Below, piece after piece: positions 1 through 8,603 of a stretch of DNA of 64,000 nt. This DNA comes from Kribbella kalugense (lineage in GTDB: Bacteria; Actinomycetota; Actinomycetes; Propionibacteriales; Kribbellaceae). The position numbers and the translations under genes are program-made. Each line of letters begins with the position of its first letter. Positions within the stretch are counted from its first letter, which is position 1. The notes beneath the pieces were generated by a model. The model saw nothing but the letters and a program-made list of their open reading frames with translations. It was not told the DNA's origin and searched no databases. The DNA is taken from the NCBI RefSeq assembly GCF_004365875.1, contig NZ_SODF01000003.1, forward strand, positions 233,763-297,762, written 5' to 3'.

Positions 1-1
1 C

Positions 2-385
2 TCCACCGTCGAGATCGGCGGCACTGACACCACCTCGCGAACAGCTGCGGACACCAATTCCCGCGCCACGGAGCCCCGCTCCACCGTCGAGATCGGCGGC
101 ACTGACACCACCTCGCGAACAGCTGCGGACACCAATTCCCGCGCCACGGAGCCCCGCTCCACCGTCGAGATCGGTGGGACGGACGCCCGCCGCGCTGCCT
201 CGCAGCAAGCCGCGGACGCCGACTACCGCGCGACTGAACCGCGCTCGAAGGTGGAGATCGGTGGTGCGGTCGCTGGGCAGATCACTCCAGCCGGGTCCGC
301 GGACGCCAACTACCGGGCTACCGAGCCGCGATCCAAGGTTGAGATTGGTGGCGCCAACACGGACTACCGGGCGGCTGAGCCGCCG
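2..385 (+). repeat. Tandem coding repeats of 78 and 87 bp
   Basis: Repeat units begin at 2, 80, 158, 245 and 332. The first two units (2-79 and 80-157) are identical over all 78 bases, indicating recent duplication. The next two are 87 bp (29 codons) and more diverged; the fifth is shortened. All keep the reading frame of the LysM protein. More units may lie left of the window. Confidence 0.9.
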
Positions 386-769
386 TCCGAGGGGCGGCTG
401 AGCGGGTCCAGCGACAGCCGGCCGGCGTCGACCAGCAAGCCTGCGACCGAGTTGCCGACGGGTGGGCGGATGCGGGTGGGTGTGCCGGACCGGCCTACTG
501 ACGGGGCTCCGACGCGGTACACCGAGCTGCGGGCGACGATTCCGGTGCGGGTCGTCGTACGCGATGGGGACTCGCTGTGGACCCTCGCCGCTCGCGAGCT
601 CGGTCCCAAGGCCACGAACGGAGCGATCGCGGCCCGTTGGCCGGATTGGTACGCCGCGAACCGTCAGGTGATCGGGGACGACCCCGACCTCATTTTTCCC
701 GGGCAGGTACTTCGCGTCCCGCCCGCCTCGACCGGCGATCACGTCCCGCCCACTCATCAGGAGAAGTGA
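2..769 (+). CDS. LysM-domain protein with tandem repeats, 5' partial
   Basis: The frame is open from the left edge, so the N-terminus lies outside the window and 255 residues are visible. The first ~130 residues are tandem 26- to 29-residue repeats (consensus S-[TK]-V-E-I-G-G ... A-D-x-N/D-x-R-A-T-E-P-R). A Ser/Thr/Pro-rich linker follows. A C-terminal LysM fold occupies roughly residues 180-240 (RDGDSLWTLA start, PGQVLRVPP end), with an insertion containing WPDWYAANR. LysM folds bind peptidoglycan or chitin-type glycans, so a wall-associated role is inferred. The stop is 1 bp before the next gene's start, so the two are probably co-transcribed. In related actinobacteria a LysM gene often accompanies an Rv3235-like gene near secA. 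The repeats look like a flexible stalk; the missing N-terminus may hold membrane segments. Confidence 0.85.
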   Translation, partial: STVEIGGTDTTSRTAADTNSRATEPRSTVEIGGTDTTSRTAADTNSRATEPRSTVEIGGTDARRAASQQAADADYRATEPRSKVEIGGAVAGQITPAGSADANYRATEPRSKVEIGGANTDYRAAEPPSEGRLSGSSDSRPASTSKPATELPTGGRMRVGVPDRPTDGAPTRYTELRATIPVRVVVRDGDSLWTLAARELGPKATNGAIAARWPDWYAANRQVIGDDPDLIFPGQVLRVPPASTGDHVPPTHQEK

Positions 770-770
770 C

Positions 771-1583
771 ATGAGCCAGCCACAGAACCTCCGTGCGGAC
801 GACCTCCAGCACCCAGTTCAGCTCACCCCGACGGACGCCGAGCCCGTACTCGTCCCCGTCCCGGACCTGGCGCCGGACACCGAAGAGGCGGACACCGCCG
901 CGTCTGTTGCGCAGCCTCGGCTGCGCTCGGTGGACGGATGCGCCGGCGAGCACACCGTGCCGGCGTCCGCCCGGTACGCGACCGAACTGACGGACGGCGC
1001 ACTGGCCCTCCGCCTACAGGCAATCACCCGCCTAGGCATCGCATCGCCAGTCACCTCGCCAGTCACCTCGCCAGTCACCTCGCCAGTCACCTCGGCAATC
1101 AGCTCGCCGGTCACAGAGTCGGTCAAGGAGCCTGTCGCAGGGCCGGTCACCTCGCCGGTCAGCACGCCGGTCAGCACGCCGGCTGCAGAGCAGGTGGCTG
1201 GGCGGGCTGATGGGGTTCAGCTGCCGCAGGGCACGGACGCGCCGCGGGTGCCGGAGGCTCGGGCTTGGGGCGGTCGGTTGGCGCAGGCGGTTGCGGAGGT
1301 GCTGGCGGGCGACCGGCCGATCTCGCAGCTGGTTCGGTTCACCGATGACGCGGTCTTCATGGAGCTGAACCGCCGGGTCCGCCTGATGGGGTTGAACACG
1401 ACCGCCGTCAGCCGCGGCGCGAAAGACAAGAGCACGCTGCGCTCGGTGCGGGTGTTCATGCCGGAGCCGTTCGTCGCCGAGGTCGCCGCGCACGTACGCC
1501 GCGGCGACCGTTCGCGGGCGATCGCCCTACGGATGGAGATCCGCCGCAACCGCTGGGTCTGCACCGCCCTCGAACTCGGCTGA
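771..1583 (+). CDS. Rv3235-like family protein
   Basis: 270 aa. The C-terminal ~110 residues match my memory of the actinobacterial Rv3235/DUF6459 family: a helix containing RLAQAVAEVLAGDRPISQLVRF, then LRSVRVFMPEP and a final RNRWVCTALELG. The function is unknown; the gene is typically near secA. The N-terminal half is low-complexity and includes P-V-T-S repeats at about residues 92-107. Start ATG at 771 has an AGGAGAAG ribosome site at 760-767 inside the end of the LysM gene, so the pair is translationally linked. No signal peptide or membrane segment is visible. Here secA lies about 21 kb away with an accessory block between. Confidence 0.75.
   Translation: MSQPQNLRADDLQHPVQLTPTDAEPVLVPVPDLAPDTEEADTAASVAQPRLRSVDGCAGEHTVPASARYATELTDGALALRLQAITRLGIASPVTSPVTSPVTSPVTSAISSPVTESVKEPVAGPVTSPVSTPVSTPAAEQVAGRADGVQLPQGTDAPRVPEARAWGGRLAQAVAEVLAGDRPISQLVRFTDDAVFMELNRRVRLMGLNTTAVSRGAKDKSTLRSVRVFMPEPFVAEVAAHVRRGDRSRAIALRMEIRRNRWVCTALELG
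1044..1091 (+). repeat. Four perfect 12-bp tandem repeats (Pro-Val-Thr-Ser)
   Basis: TCGCCAGTCACC occurs four times without a mismatch at 1044, 1056, 1068 and 1080, followed by degenerate copies to about 1190. Each unit adds one P-V-T-S tetrapeptide in frame. Such a tract can change length by replication slippage without shifting the frame. Confidence 0.9.
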
Positions 1584-1701
1584 CAACTGGGTGAACTCTT
1601 GGCCGGGGTACGGCGTCATAGGGAGCGCAACCTGATCGTGCCGCGGCTGTCATGTCGGCGGCGTACGGTAACCGGATCGGTCGACTCGTTCGGGGGAATG
1701 G

Positions 1702-2637
1702 ATGTCTGAGACCACAATCGCCACACCGCTGGACCAGCCCGAATCGTCGTGGCAGGTCGGTGTGCAGGACCTGAGCGACGCGGAGCGCGCACGGGTCATG
1801 CCAGCGGTTCAGCATCGCCGGTGGAGCGAGCGAGTGCCGCTGCTTTACCCGTTGGCCATTCGGTACCACCGCGGGCTCAAGCGACTCGAGTGGATGCGGT
1901 CCAGCACGCCGTACGCCGAGGATCGTCAGGCGGACGACCTTCCGGTCCGGATCAAGCGCCACAAGTCGCTGCTGCTGCGGCAGCTCGGTGAGACCGAGAT
2001 GTGGATGCAGCACAACAAGGTCACCAATCTGAAGCTCGCGTGCGCACAGGTCGACGGGCTGCTGATCCGGCCGGGTGAGACGTTCTCGTTCAACAAGCTG
2101 GTCGGCAACGCGACCCGTCGCAAGGGCTACAAGAAGGGCATGCGGCTGTCGAACGGGCAGGCCCGGCCGGGGATCGGCGGCGGCATCTGTCAGCTCGCCA
2201 ACCTGCTGCACTGGATGGTGCTGCACTCGCCCCTGACCGTGACGCAGCGATCGACGCACAGCTTCGACCCGTTCCCGGACAACGGCCGGGTGCTGCCGTG
2301 GGGCGTTGGTTGCAGCATCGTCTACAACTACGTGGACCTGCAGTTCCGCAACGACACCGACCAGACGTTCCAGCTGCACGTCGGCGTCGGCGACCGCTAC
2401 CTCGAGGGCGAGATCCTCGCCGACGTCCCGGCCGAGTCGTCGTACCGGGTGTTCGCCAAGGACGAGCGGTTCCTCCGGGTCGGCGCGGAGTACTTCCGCC
2501 GCAACGAGATCTGGCGGACCGTGATCGACCGCCGCACGGGTACGGCGCTACGCGACGAGCTGATCCGCGAAAACGTTGCCCTGGTCAAGTACCTCCCGGT
2601 CGACGTCCCGGTCCTCGACGTCGTACTCCCGGACTGA
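1702..2637 (+). CDS. VanW family protein
   Basis: 311 aa, no obvious signal peptide. A VanW domain spans about residues 120-240, with PGETFSFN at 124-131, the G-I-G-G-G-I-C-Q motif at 157-164 and a following LH-rich helix. The VanW name comes from an accessory gene of vanB clusters; its biochemical role is unresolved, and most actinobacterial members are unrelated to glycopeptide resistance. No vanH/A/X/S/R genes are in the window, so no resistance role can be inferred. Start ATG at 1702 follows a purine-rich CGGGGGAATGG. It stands alone: 118 bp from the upstream gene and convergent with the cupin gene. Confidence 0.85.
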   Translation: MSETTIATPLDQPESSWQVGVQDLSDAERARVMPAVQHRRWSERVPLLYPLAIRYHRGLKRLEWMRSSTPYAEDRQADDLPVRIKRHKSLLLRQLGETEMWMQHNKVTNLKLACAQVDGLLIRPGETFSFNKLVGNATRRKGYKKGMRLSNGQARPGIGGGICQLANLLHWMVLHSPLTVTQRSTHSFDPFPDNGRVLPWGVGCSIVYNYVDLQFRNDTDQTFQLHVGVGDRYLEGEILADVPAESSYRVFAKDERFLRVGAEYFRRNEIWRTVIDRRTGTALRDELIRENVALVKYLPVDVPVLDVVLPD

Positions 2638-2638
2638 G

Positions 2639-3046
2639 TCACTCCAGCAACGTCGCCCCGTACTTCTCGAACAGCGCCGCCACGTCCCCCGAGAACCCGC
2701 CGTGCAACTCGGCCAGCATCGCCCGCGTGCTCGCCGACATCACCAGTACATACCGAGCCGGCTCCTCGGACGGATTGCCGAACGTGTGCGGCACACCCCG
2801 CGGCCCGACGATCCCGGACCCCGCCGGTACGTCGTAGTCCTCGCCGTCGATGCGCAGCCGCAGCGTCCCCGACAGGACGTACCACGCCTCGTCATCGTCG
2901 TGGTGCACATGCAACGGCGCCTGCCAGGCCACCTGGTCCGACCTACGCCCCGCCGCCTCCCACTCGGCCAGCACGAGACCGGACCCCTCCGGCGCCAGGG
3001 TTCGGCCGAGGAGAGGTACTGCGGACACATCGTCGCGACGTGGCAT
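2639..3046 (-). CDS. Small cupin-domain protein
   Basis: 135 aa single-domain cupin. The first motif is HVHHDDDEAWYVLSG (two His and a Glu for a metal), followed by GPRGVPHTFGN with the third His. Such folds bind small ligands or act as simple oxygenases or isomerases; the substrate cannot be told. It is divergent from the AraC-type regulator at 3094, with 47 bp between the starts. That arrangement suggests the regulator controls it, which is inference. It converges on the vanW-like gene with only 1 bp between the stops. Confidence 0.85.
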   Translation of the reverse strand: MPRRDDVSAVPLLGRTLAPEGSGLVLAEWEAAGRRSDQVAWQAPLHVHHDDDEAWYVLSGTLRLRIDGEDYDVPAGSGIVGPRGVPHTFGNPSEEPARYVLVMSASTRAMLAELHGGFSGDVAALFEKYGATLLE

Positions 3047-3093
3047 CGAATCAGTAAATCAAAACTGTCGGTGGCGCGTAGGAGACTGGGCGT

Positions 3094-3801
3094 GTGACTG
3101 TGATGGTCGAGCCGTACCGGGAGCGTGCTGCGCGCGTCGCCGGTGCCGACCTGTGGACGCGGACTGCTGAGGGCGGAGACTTCCGGATCCTGCCCGACGG
3201 GTGCATGGATCTACTGCTGGTGGACGACGGCCTGGTCGTGGCCGGACCGGACGAACGCGCTTGGACGGGCAGCGCCCCGCGCGGGACCCGGTTCGCCGGG
3301 ATCCGGTTCGGGCCTGGGACCGCGCCCGGCTTCTTCGGCGTACCGGCTCGGGAGTTGCTGAACGAGCGGGTCCCGCTGGCCGAGCTGTGGTCGCCCAACC
3401 GGACCAGACGACTGCTCGACCGGATCAGATCGGCGCCCGATCCGGCAACGGCGCTGGACATCGAAGTCGCCAAGCTGGTCGAGGAGCCAACGGACCGGCT
3501 GATCTCTTATGTACTGCGCAGTGTCCGCGACGGACTCCTCCGCGGCACGGCCGGCGTCTCCCGGCTGGCGGCGACGGTCGGTCTGAGCGAACGGCAACTC
3601 CACCGACGCAGTCTGGACGCGTTCGGCTACGGACCGAAGATGCTCGACCGCGTGCTGTGGATGAACGTTGCCCTCGACCACGCCCGCACCGGACTGGCTC
3701 TCGCCGACGTCGCGATGCTCACCGGATACGCCGACCAGGCCCACCTCACCCGCGACGTCAAAGCACTCACCGGTCTGCCACCTAAGATCCTGCTGGCCTG
3801 A
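3094..3801 (+). CDS. AraC-family transcriptional regulator
   Basis: 235 aa. The N-terminal ~100 residues (LPDGCMDLLLVDDGLVVAGP) resemble the DUF6597 sensing domain common in actinobacterial AraC proteins. The C-terminal ~95 residues form the paired HTH: GVSRLAATVGLSERQLHRR, then LADVAMLTGYADQAHLTRDVKALTG. GTG at 3094 was taken as start; ATG at 3103 is possible and only drops three residues. The gene is divergent from the cupin gene, the likeliest target. The ligand is unknown. Confidence 0.88.
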   Translation: MTVMVEPYRERAARVAGADLWTRTAEGGDFRILPDGCMDLLLVDDGLVVAGPDERAWTGSAPRGTRFAGIRFGPGTAPGFFGVPARELLNERVPLAELWSPNRTRRLLDRIRSAPDPATALDIEVAKLVEEPTDRLISYVLRSVRDGLLRGTAGVSRLAATVGLSERQLHRRSLDAFGYGPKMLDRVLWMNVALDHARTGLALADVAMLTGYADQAHLTRDVKALTGLPPKILLA

Positions 3802-3829
3802 GCCTCTTGCCGTGTCAGCATTGTCTCTC

Positions 3830-4864
3830 ATGACCGCTCAACCGGAAGTCGGTACGGCGACGTTGCGGCACAACCCGCTCAACGCGGTGACGGCGACCGT
3901 CGAGCGCATCACCTATGCCGACGGCCGCACCGCGGTTCGCAAGCAGCTCCAGAGTCCGGTCGACTCGACCGGTCCGTGGGCGGCATCGACCGACCCGCGG
4001 CACTGGAACTACTGGCGCCGCGAGCTCGAGGCCTATCAGGACGACGAGCTCCGCGGCCGGCTGGCGGACGCCGGTCTGGTCCTGCCCGAGGCCGAGGTCG
4101 AGGAGCGGCCGGACAGCGCCGTACTCCTGATGGAAGACATCGGCGGGACCTCCGGCACCCAGTTCAGCCTCGCGGAGCACGCGGCGCTCGCCCGCGCGTG
4201 CGGTCGTTGGCAGGCGCGGCCCGCCGCCGAAAGACCATGGACGTCGACGGGTTTTCTCCGCAACTACTCGACGACTCGCGACGTCCCCTGGCACCTGATG
4301 ACCGACGACGCCGCCTGGCAGCAGCCGCTCATCCGCGAGACCTGGTCGAGTGAGCTGCGGGAGGCATGGACCCGACTTCTCGCGCACCGCGACGCACTGC
4401 TCGACCTGGTCGCGACTCTCCCCCGCGCCACCTGCCACCTCGACTTCTGGGTCTCGAACGTGATCCAGCGGCCCACCGGCGAGCTCGCCCTGTTCGACTG
4501 GTCGTTCATCGGTGACGGCGCGCTCGGCGAAGACATCGGCAACTACATCCCCGATGCGGTCTTCGACCTGTTCTGGCCGGCCGAGCGTCTCCCCGAACTC
4601 GCCGACACCTGCATCGCCAACTACCTCGACGGCCTGCACGAAGCGGGTTGGCGCGGCGACCCGGATCAGGTCCGGCTGGCGGTGATGGCATCCACCGTCA
4701 AGTACGCGTGGCTCCTCCCGGGCCTGCTCGGCCGCGCGTCCGACGCCTCACACAACGCCTACCATCGCCAGGTCGACAGCCGGTACCTCTTCCACCAACG
4801 CGGCCAAGGCCTCGCCTTCGTCGCCGACTGGTGCGCCGAGGCCCTCAGCCGAGCACGACGGTAA
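3830..4864 (+). CDS. Aminoglycoside-phosphotransferase-like kinase
   Basis: 344 aa of protein-kinase-like (APH/choline kinase) fold. The catalytic loop is HLDFWVSN (H-x-D-x4-N) and the metal-binding Asp is in LFDWSFIG, which stands in for the DFG motif. Substrates of such kinases range from aminoglycosides to sugars, amino acids and choline; nothing here decides between them. I chose ATG at 3830, 28 bp after the AraC gene; GTG at 3812 is in frame. A longer frame back to 3668 overlaps the AraC gene and is rejected. The 3' end overlaps the convergent Tat-exported protein gene by 20 bp. Confidence 0.82.
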   Translation: MTAQPEVGTATLRHNPLNAVTATVERITYADGRTAVRKQLQSPVDSTGPWAASTDPRHWNYWRRELEAYQDDELRGRLADAGLVLPEAEVEERPDSAVLLMEDIGGTSGTQFSLAEHAALARACGRWQARPAAERPWTSTGFLRNYSTTRDVPWHLMTDDAAWQQPLIRETWSSELREAWTRLLAHRDALLDLVATLPRATCHLDFWVSNVIQRPTGELALFDWSFIGDGALGEDIGNYIPDAVFDLFWPAERLPELADTCIANYLDGLHEAGWRGDPDQVRLAVMASTVKYAWLLPGLLGRASDASHNAYHRQVDSRYLFHQRGQGLAFVADWCAEALSRARR

Positions 4865-6719
4865 AACCACCAGGTACGACGAGCGCGCGACCTCGAGCAA
4901 CCAGCTTGCCCGCGGCATCGTAGGTGTACGCGCGCTTGCCAGGCATCACGCGAGGATGTGTATCCAGGCTGACCAGCAGTACTGCGTTGCCAATCCGCAG
5001 ACTGCTCACAGTCGGGACCAGGAGTACGGCGTCCACCTGCGCAGCGCTCGTCGACTTCGCAGTCAGAGAGGTGGCGCCGGCGGGCAGCGCGCCTGCAAGA
5101 GTCAGCGGCTGGAGAGCACCGGGCGCCGCGGAGATACCTTGCGGACCGCAGACGTGAGTAAGAGTGCCCAGCGTGCGTGAGCCGGCGGTCCAGGTGGTGC
5201 GAGCCGGATTCGCAGTGGCGACCAGGTTGACGACCGGGAGCACCAGCCGCGGCTGGGCTGACGGCGGCACGGTCCAGGTCGCCGTACCGTCGAGTGACAG
5301 GTAGGAACCGTTGCTCCATTGGGATTCGCCGGTCCAGGCCGACGGTGGCGTGACGACCTGACCACCCGTCGCCGACTCGCCCTCGACGATCTGCAGGCCG
5401 TCGTACGACGGGGTGCCGGTCAGGCGGGCGACGTCCGGGTGGGCGTCGAGGGCAAGCATCGAGAGTTGGCCGTGAATGCTGGACTCGGCGCCGGAGTTGC
5501 GGTTGATCACGCCGTCGCCGGAGATCCCGTCGTACGTGCGACCGGTCGTGGCGTCGTACACCGGTTCGCCGGCGTGATTGCCGCCGAAGTACCAGGCCGC
5601 GACGAACGCCGCGAGGTGAGTCAGTCCGACGGCGAGGACGCCTTGCAGCCGGGCGTCGACGCCGTACGCGATCTGGGAGCGGTCGATCGGGACCGGCAGC
5701 CAGCCGTTGTCGGGGCCGCCTGCGGTCATGAGGAGTGGAGTGAAACCGGCGGCATCGCCGACGGCCGGAGTCAGGAGGTCGCGTGCACCGAGTGCGGACG
5801 AAGCCGCGGCGAGGGCGGACGGCATCTGCGCGCCCCACGCATGCCAGTCGGAGATCGACTCACCCCACGGCATCAGCGCACGGAACGGCCACTCGCGAGT
5901 CGAGCCGGCACTCATCTTCGCAATACCTTCAGCGAAACGAGCGAGCGCCCGACGCGCCTTGGCTGAGCCGCCTGCCTGGACGTACGCCGACAATCCGAGG
6001 ACGGCCTCTGAGGTCGCGTCCGCGCCGTTGACGATCAGCCAGGCCGGGAGACGGCGGCCGTCGACGACGTTGTACTGGCCGTAACGAACCAAGACCTGAC
6101 GCTCGAGGGCGGCGATCGCGAGCTCGAGACGGTCGCGGAGGAACGCCGCGAAAGCACGGTCGGTGTGGCGGAAAGCGGCGTACCCCTCCCCCAATGCCCA
6201 GACGGTCCGGGCGAGCCAATACGACGGGCCGGAGTCGGAGGGATCGGGGAGTTCGACGGGGTCGGCGCTCGGGTTGAGCGTCCCGTCGGGTTGCATCCAC
6301 AGCACCACGTTGCCGTTGGATGACTGCAGGAACGTGAGCGCGCGCAGCAACCCACGGGCCGCGTCCGGGGATCCGCCGAACTGCTTCCAATGGCGCAGGT
6401 AGACCACAGCCGCCCGAGCGATGTCGTCCGCGTTGTAGGCGCCCTGCCCGTAGGTGTTGGTCACCGGATCGTAGGTGCCACCACCGATCCGCTTGTACGA
6501 GCCGTCTGCCTGATGGTCGGCGTACGTCCACAGCACACCGATCGGTCCCGAGCCGAACGTGGTGTGACCGGGAGCCGGCGGCGGGGAGACCGACGTACGG
6601 AGGAAGTCGAGGTGGGCCAGGTTGGAGAGGCGGCTCAAGGCCGACGCGGGAAGGGTGACTGTCGACGCGGCTGCTGCCGCGAGGGCGCCGCCGATGACGG
6701 TGCGGCGGGTGAGGATCAT
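4845..6719 (-). CDS. Tat-exported protein of unknown fold, probable glycan-active
   Basis: 624 aa. The N-terminus has a twin-arginine signal (MILTRRTVIGG, then an Ala-rich stretch and PASA), so it should be exported folded. The middle (residues ~60-430) is rich in helices with repeated aromatic motifs (YWLARTVWALGEGY, WPFRALMPWGESISDWHAWGAQ) and resembles alpha/alpha-barrel glycosidases; the last ~200 residues look like beta domains. I cannot place it in a named GH family. The start overlaps the GH130 stop as ATGA, making it the last gene of the LacI-controlled sugar operon. An extracellular enzyme or glycan binder that feeds the importer is the likeliest role. A much longer frame to 7235 overlaps GH130 and is rejected. 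Confidence 0.75.
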   Translation of the reverse strand: MILTRRTVIGGALAAAAASTVTLPASALSRLSNLAHLDFLRTSVSPPPAPGHTTFGSGPIGVLWTYADHQADGSYKRIGGGTYDPVTNTYGQGAYNADDIARAAVVYLRHWKQFGGSPDAARGLLRALTFLQSSNGNVVLWMQPDGTLNPSADPVELPDPSDSGPSYWLARTVWALGEGYAAFRHTDRAFAAFLRDRLELAIAALERQVLVRYGQYNVVDGRRLPAWLIVNGADATSEAVLGLSAYVQAGGSAKARRALARFAEGIAKMSAGSTREWPFRALMPWGESISDWHAWGAQMPSALAAASSALGARDLLTPAVGDAAGFTPLLMTAGGPDNGWLPVPIDRSQIAYGVDARLQGVLAVGLTHLAAFVAAWYFGGNHAGEPVYDATTGRTYDGISGDGVINRNSGAESSIHGQLSMLALDAHPDVARLTGTPSYDGLQIVEGESATGGQVVTPPSAWTGESQWSNGSYLSLDGTATWTVPPSAQPRLVLPVVNLVATANPARTTWTAGSRTLGTLTHVCGPQGISAAPGALQPLTLAGALPAGATSLTAKSTSAAQVDAVLLVPTVSSLRIGNAVLLVSLDTHPRVMPGKRAYTYDAAGKLVARGRALVVPGGFTVVLG

Positions 6720-7774
6720 GTCAGGCGGTCCAATCTGGCCACGCCGATGGCGGCGTCGGCCATGCCGTAGAAGACATAGTGGGTGCCGTTGACCTGCTCG
6801 ATCGCCGTGGGGAAGACCACGTTGCCGACCGTGCCGATCTTTTCCTCGTCGGTCTCCGGGACCATCAACGGTTCGGTGGTCCGCGCGATGACGCGAGTGA
6901 CGTCCTCGGGGTCGAGGATGAGAGCGCCGGCGGCGTAGCAGACCTTCTGGGTGGTCGGGTCGAAACCTTCCGGCTGCTCCCCCGTGACGCCGTGGTGGAT
7001 CACCAGCCACCCCTCGGGGATCCGCAGCGGCGCGGGGCCGGCGCCGATCTTCAGCTCTTCGAACGGGTACTCCGACATGGCGACCAGCCGGTGATCGCGC
7101 AGGTGCACCAGGTTCCGGATGTCGTCCTCGACCGCGGAGACGGGCACGAACGACACCCAGATCCCCGGTCGGTCGTCGGTGATCCCGGCCGGTAGATGGA
7201 CACCTTCGCCTTCGCGGAACCAGCCGAGGTCCCACATCGGACGGTGCAGCATCGCGTACGACGGTTCGCCGTCGGGACCGGGCACGGGCTCGGGGAAGAA
7301 GACCGTGTCCTTGTTGGGAAAGAGATTCAGGTCGGTGTCCAGCGACGGTTGGTACTCGAAGTGCAACGGACCAAGCCGCCGCCAGTCCCGAAGATCCGAC
7401 GACACCGCGAGGGCAGGCTTCGGGCCAAGCGGGCCGTAGGCGACGTACGTCATCACATGCAGGCCGAGCGACGGGACGAACGTGACCCGCGGATCCTCCA
7501 CCCCGGCGTTGTTCTTGCCGCGTTCCCAGCCCTCGTCCGGCGCGAGCACGACCCCCTCGCGCTCGACACCCACCGGCACACCGTCGACCACCTCAACGCG
7601 AGCCAGGCCGACCCGAGAGATGTTGCCTCGCGCAACCAGTCGGGGAAGCAAGTAAAGGGTCCCGTCCGGGGTGTGCCCGGTCGCAGGGTTCAGCACCCCC
7701 TCGGACTCGAGGTCGTTGCCCGGATCGGCCGTCATCAGCACGCCGACGCGAGTGAGTGTGTAGGGAACAGTCAC
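6716..7774 (-). CDS. GH130 family beta-mannoside phosphorylase/hydrolase
   Basis: 352 aa, cytoplasmic (no signal), five-bladed beta-propeller type. The GH130 hallmark VEDPRV is at residues 92-97, and KDTVFFPE and HHGV follow in the expected order. GH130 enzymes phosphorolyse or hydrolyse beta-1,2- or beta-1,4-mannosidic linkages, releasing mannose-1-phosphate or mannose. The gene is fifth in the operon lacI-binding protein-permease-permease-GH130-Tat protein, so it likely acts on imported oligosaccharides. GTG start at 7774 follows AAAGG 10 bp after the permease stop. Which GH130 subfamily, and hence phosphorylase or hydrolase, is not clear. Confidence 0.85.
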   Translation of the reverse strand: MTVPYTLTRVGVLMTADPGNDLESEGVLNPATGHTPDGTLYLLPRLVARGNISRVGLARVEVVDGVPVGVEREGVVLAPDEGWERGKNNAGVEDPRVTFVPSLGLHVMTYVAYGPLGPKPALAVSSDLRDWRRLGPLHFEYQPSLDTDLNLFPNKDTVFFPEPVPGPDGEPSYAMLHRPMWDLGWFREGEGVHLPAGITDDRPGIWVSFVPVSAVEDDIRNLVHLRDHRLVAMSEYPFEELKIGAGPAPLRIPEGWLVIHHGVTGEQPEGFDPTTQKVCYAAGALILDPEDVTRVIARTTEPLMVPETDEEKIGTVGNVVFPTAIEQVNGTHYVFYGMADAAIGVARLDRLT

Positions 7775-7784
7775 GAGATACCTT

Positions 7785-8603
7785 TCAGCCTTTGACGCCG
7801 GACGACAGGTTCGTCGAGATGAACCGGCGCTGGAAGATGATGAACAAGGTCACGGCCGGCGCGGCCAGCACGCACGCTCCCGCGAGGACGGCGCCGAACG
7901 GGTTCGCCGCGCGGGCGGACACCGTGGTCAGGTAGTTCGACAACGACACCGCCAACGGCTGCAGGTCCTGCTGCTTGGTGATCAGGAACGGCCACAGGAA
8001 CTCGTTCCACGGCCCGATGAACGTCAGCAGTACGCCGGTCAGCAGAGCCGGCCGCACCAGCGGTACGGCGACCCGCCACAGGATGTTCAACTCCGACGCC
8101 CCGTCGATCCGAGCCGCGTCGAACAGCTCGGCCGGCAACTGCATGAAGTACTGCCGGAACACGAACACCGCGGTCGAGTTGATCGCGAACGGCAGGATCA
8201 TCCCGAGGTACGAGTCGGCCAGCCCGTAGCTGCGCACGATCAGCACGTACAGCGGGATCGTCAGCAGCTGGAACGGCACGACCTGGATCAGCAGCATCAG
8301 GTTGAACACCAGCCCACGCCCACGGAACTGCAACCGGGCCAGCGCGTAGCCCGCGAGTACGCCGAAGACCAGCGTCCCGAGGATCACGCCGCCGGTGAAG
8401 ATCCCGGAGTTGATCAACGAGCGAACCAGGTGGATCGCCTTGTTGATCTCGCCGTAGTTGTGCAGCGTCAGGTTGCCCGGCGACGGGAACGCGCCACCGA
8501 TGGACGGATCCGGCTCGGTCTGCAACGAGCCGATCAGCATGTAGTAGAAGGGAAAGAGGAACACGAAGGCGCCGACGAGCAGCGAGACGAACCTCAGCTT
8601 CAT
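7785..8603 (-). CDS. CUT1 sugar ABC transporter permease (MalG type)
   Basis: 272 aa inner-membrane protein with six predicted hydrophobic segments; the first is at about residues 5-25. The EAA loop that docks the ATPase reads ELFDAARIDGASELNILWRVAVPLVRPAL at about residues 170-200. The start overlaps the preceding permease stop as ATGA. With the partner permease it forms the channel for the sugar delivered by the lipoprotein at 9493-10782. No ATPase gene is adjacent, so a shared MsiK-like ATPase encoded elsewhere is inferred. Confidence 0.93.
   Translation of the reverse strand: MKLRFVSLLVGAFVFLFPFYYMLIGSLQTEPDPSIGGAFPSPGNLTLHNYGEINKAIHLVRSLINSGIFTGGVILGTLVFGVLAGYALARLQFRGRGLVFNLMLLIQVVPFQLLTIPLYVLIVRSYGLADSYLGMILPFAINSTAVFVFRQYFMQLPAELFDAARIDGASELNILWRVAVPLVRPALLTGVLLTFIGPWNEFLWPFLITKQQDLQPLAVSLSNYLTTVSARAANPFGAVLAGACVLAAPAVTLFIIFQRRFISTNLSSGVKG

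Noticed and set aside
1702..2637. Vancomycin resistance locus
   Set aside because: Only a VanW-domain gene is present; no vanHAX or vanRS genes nearby.
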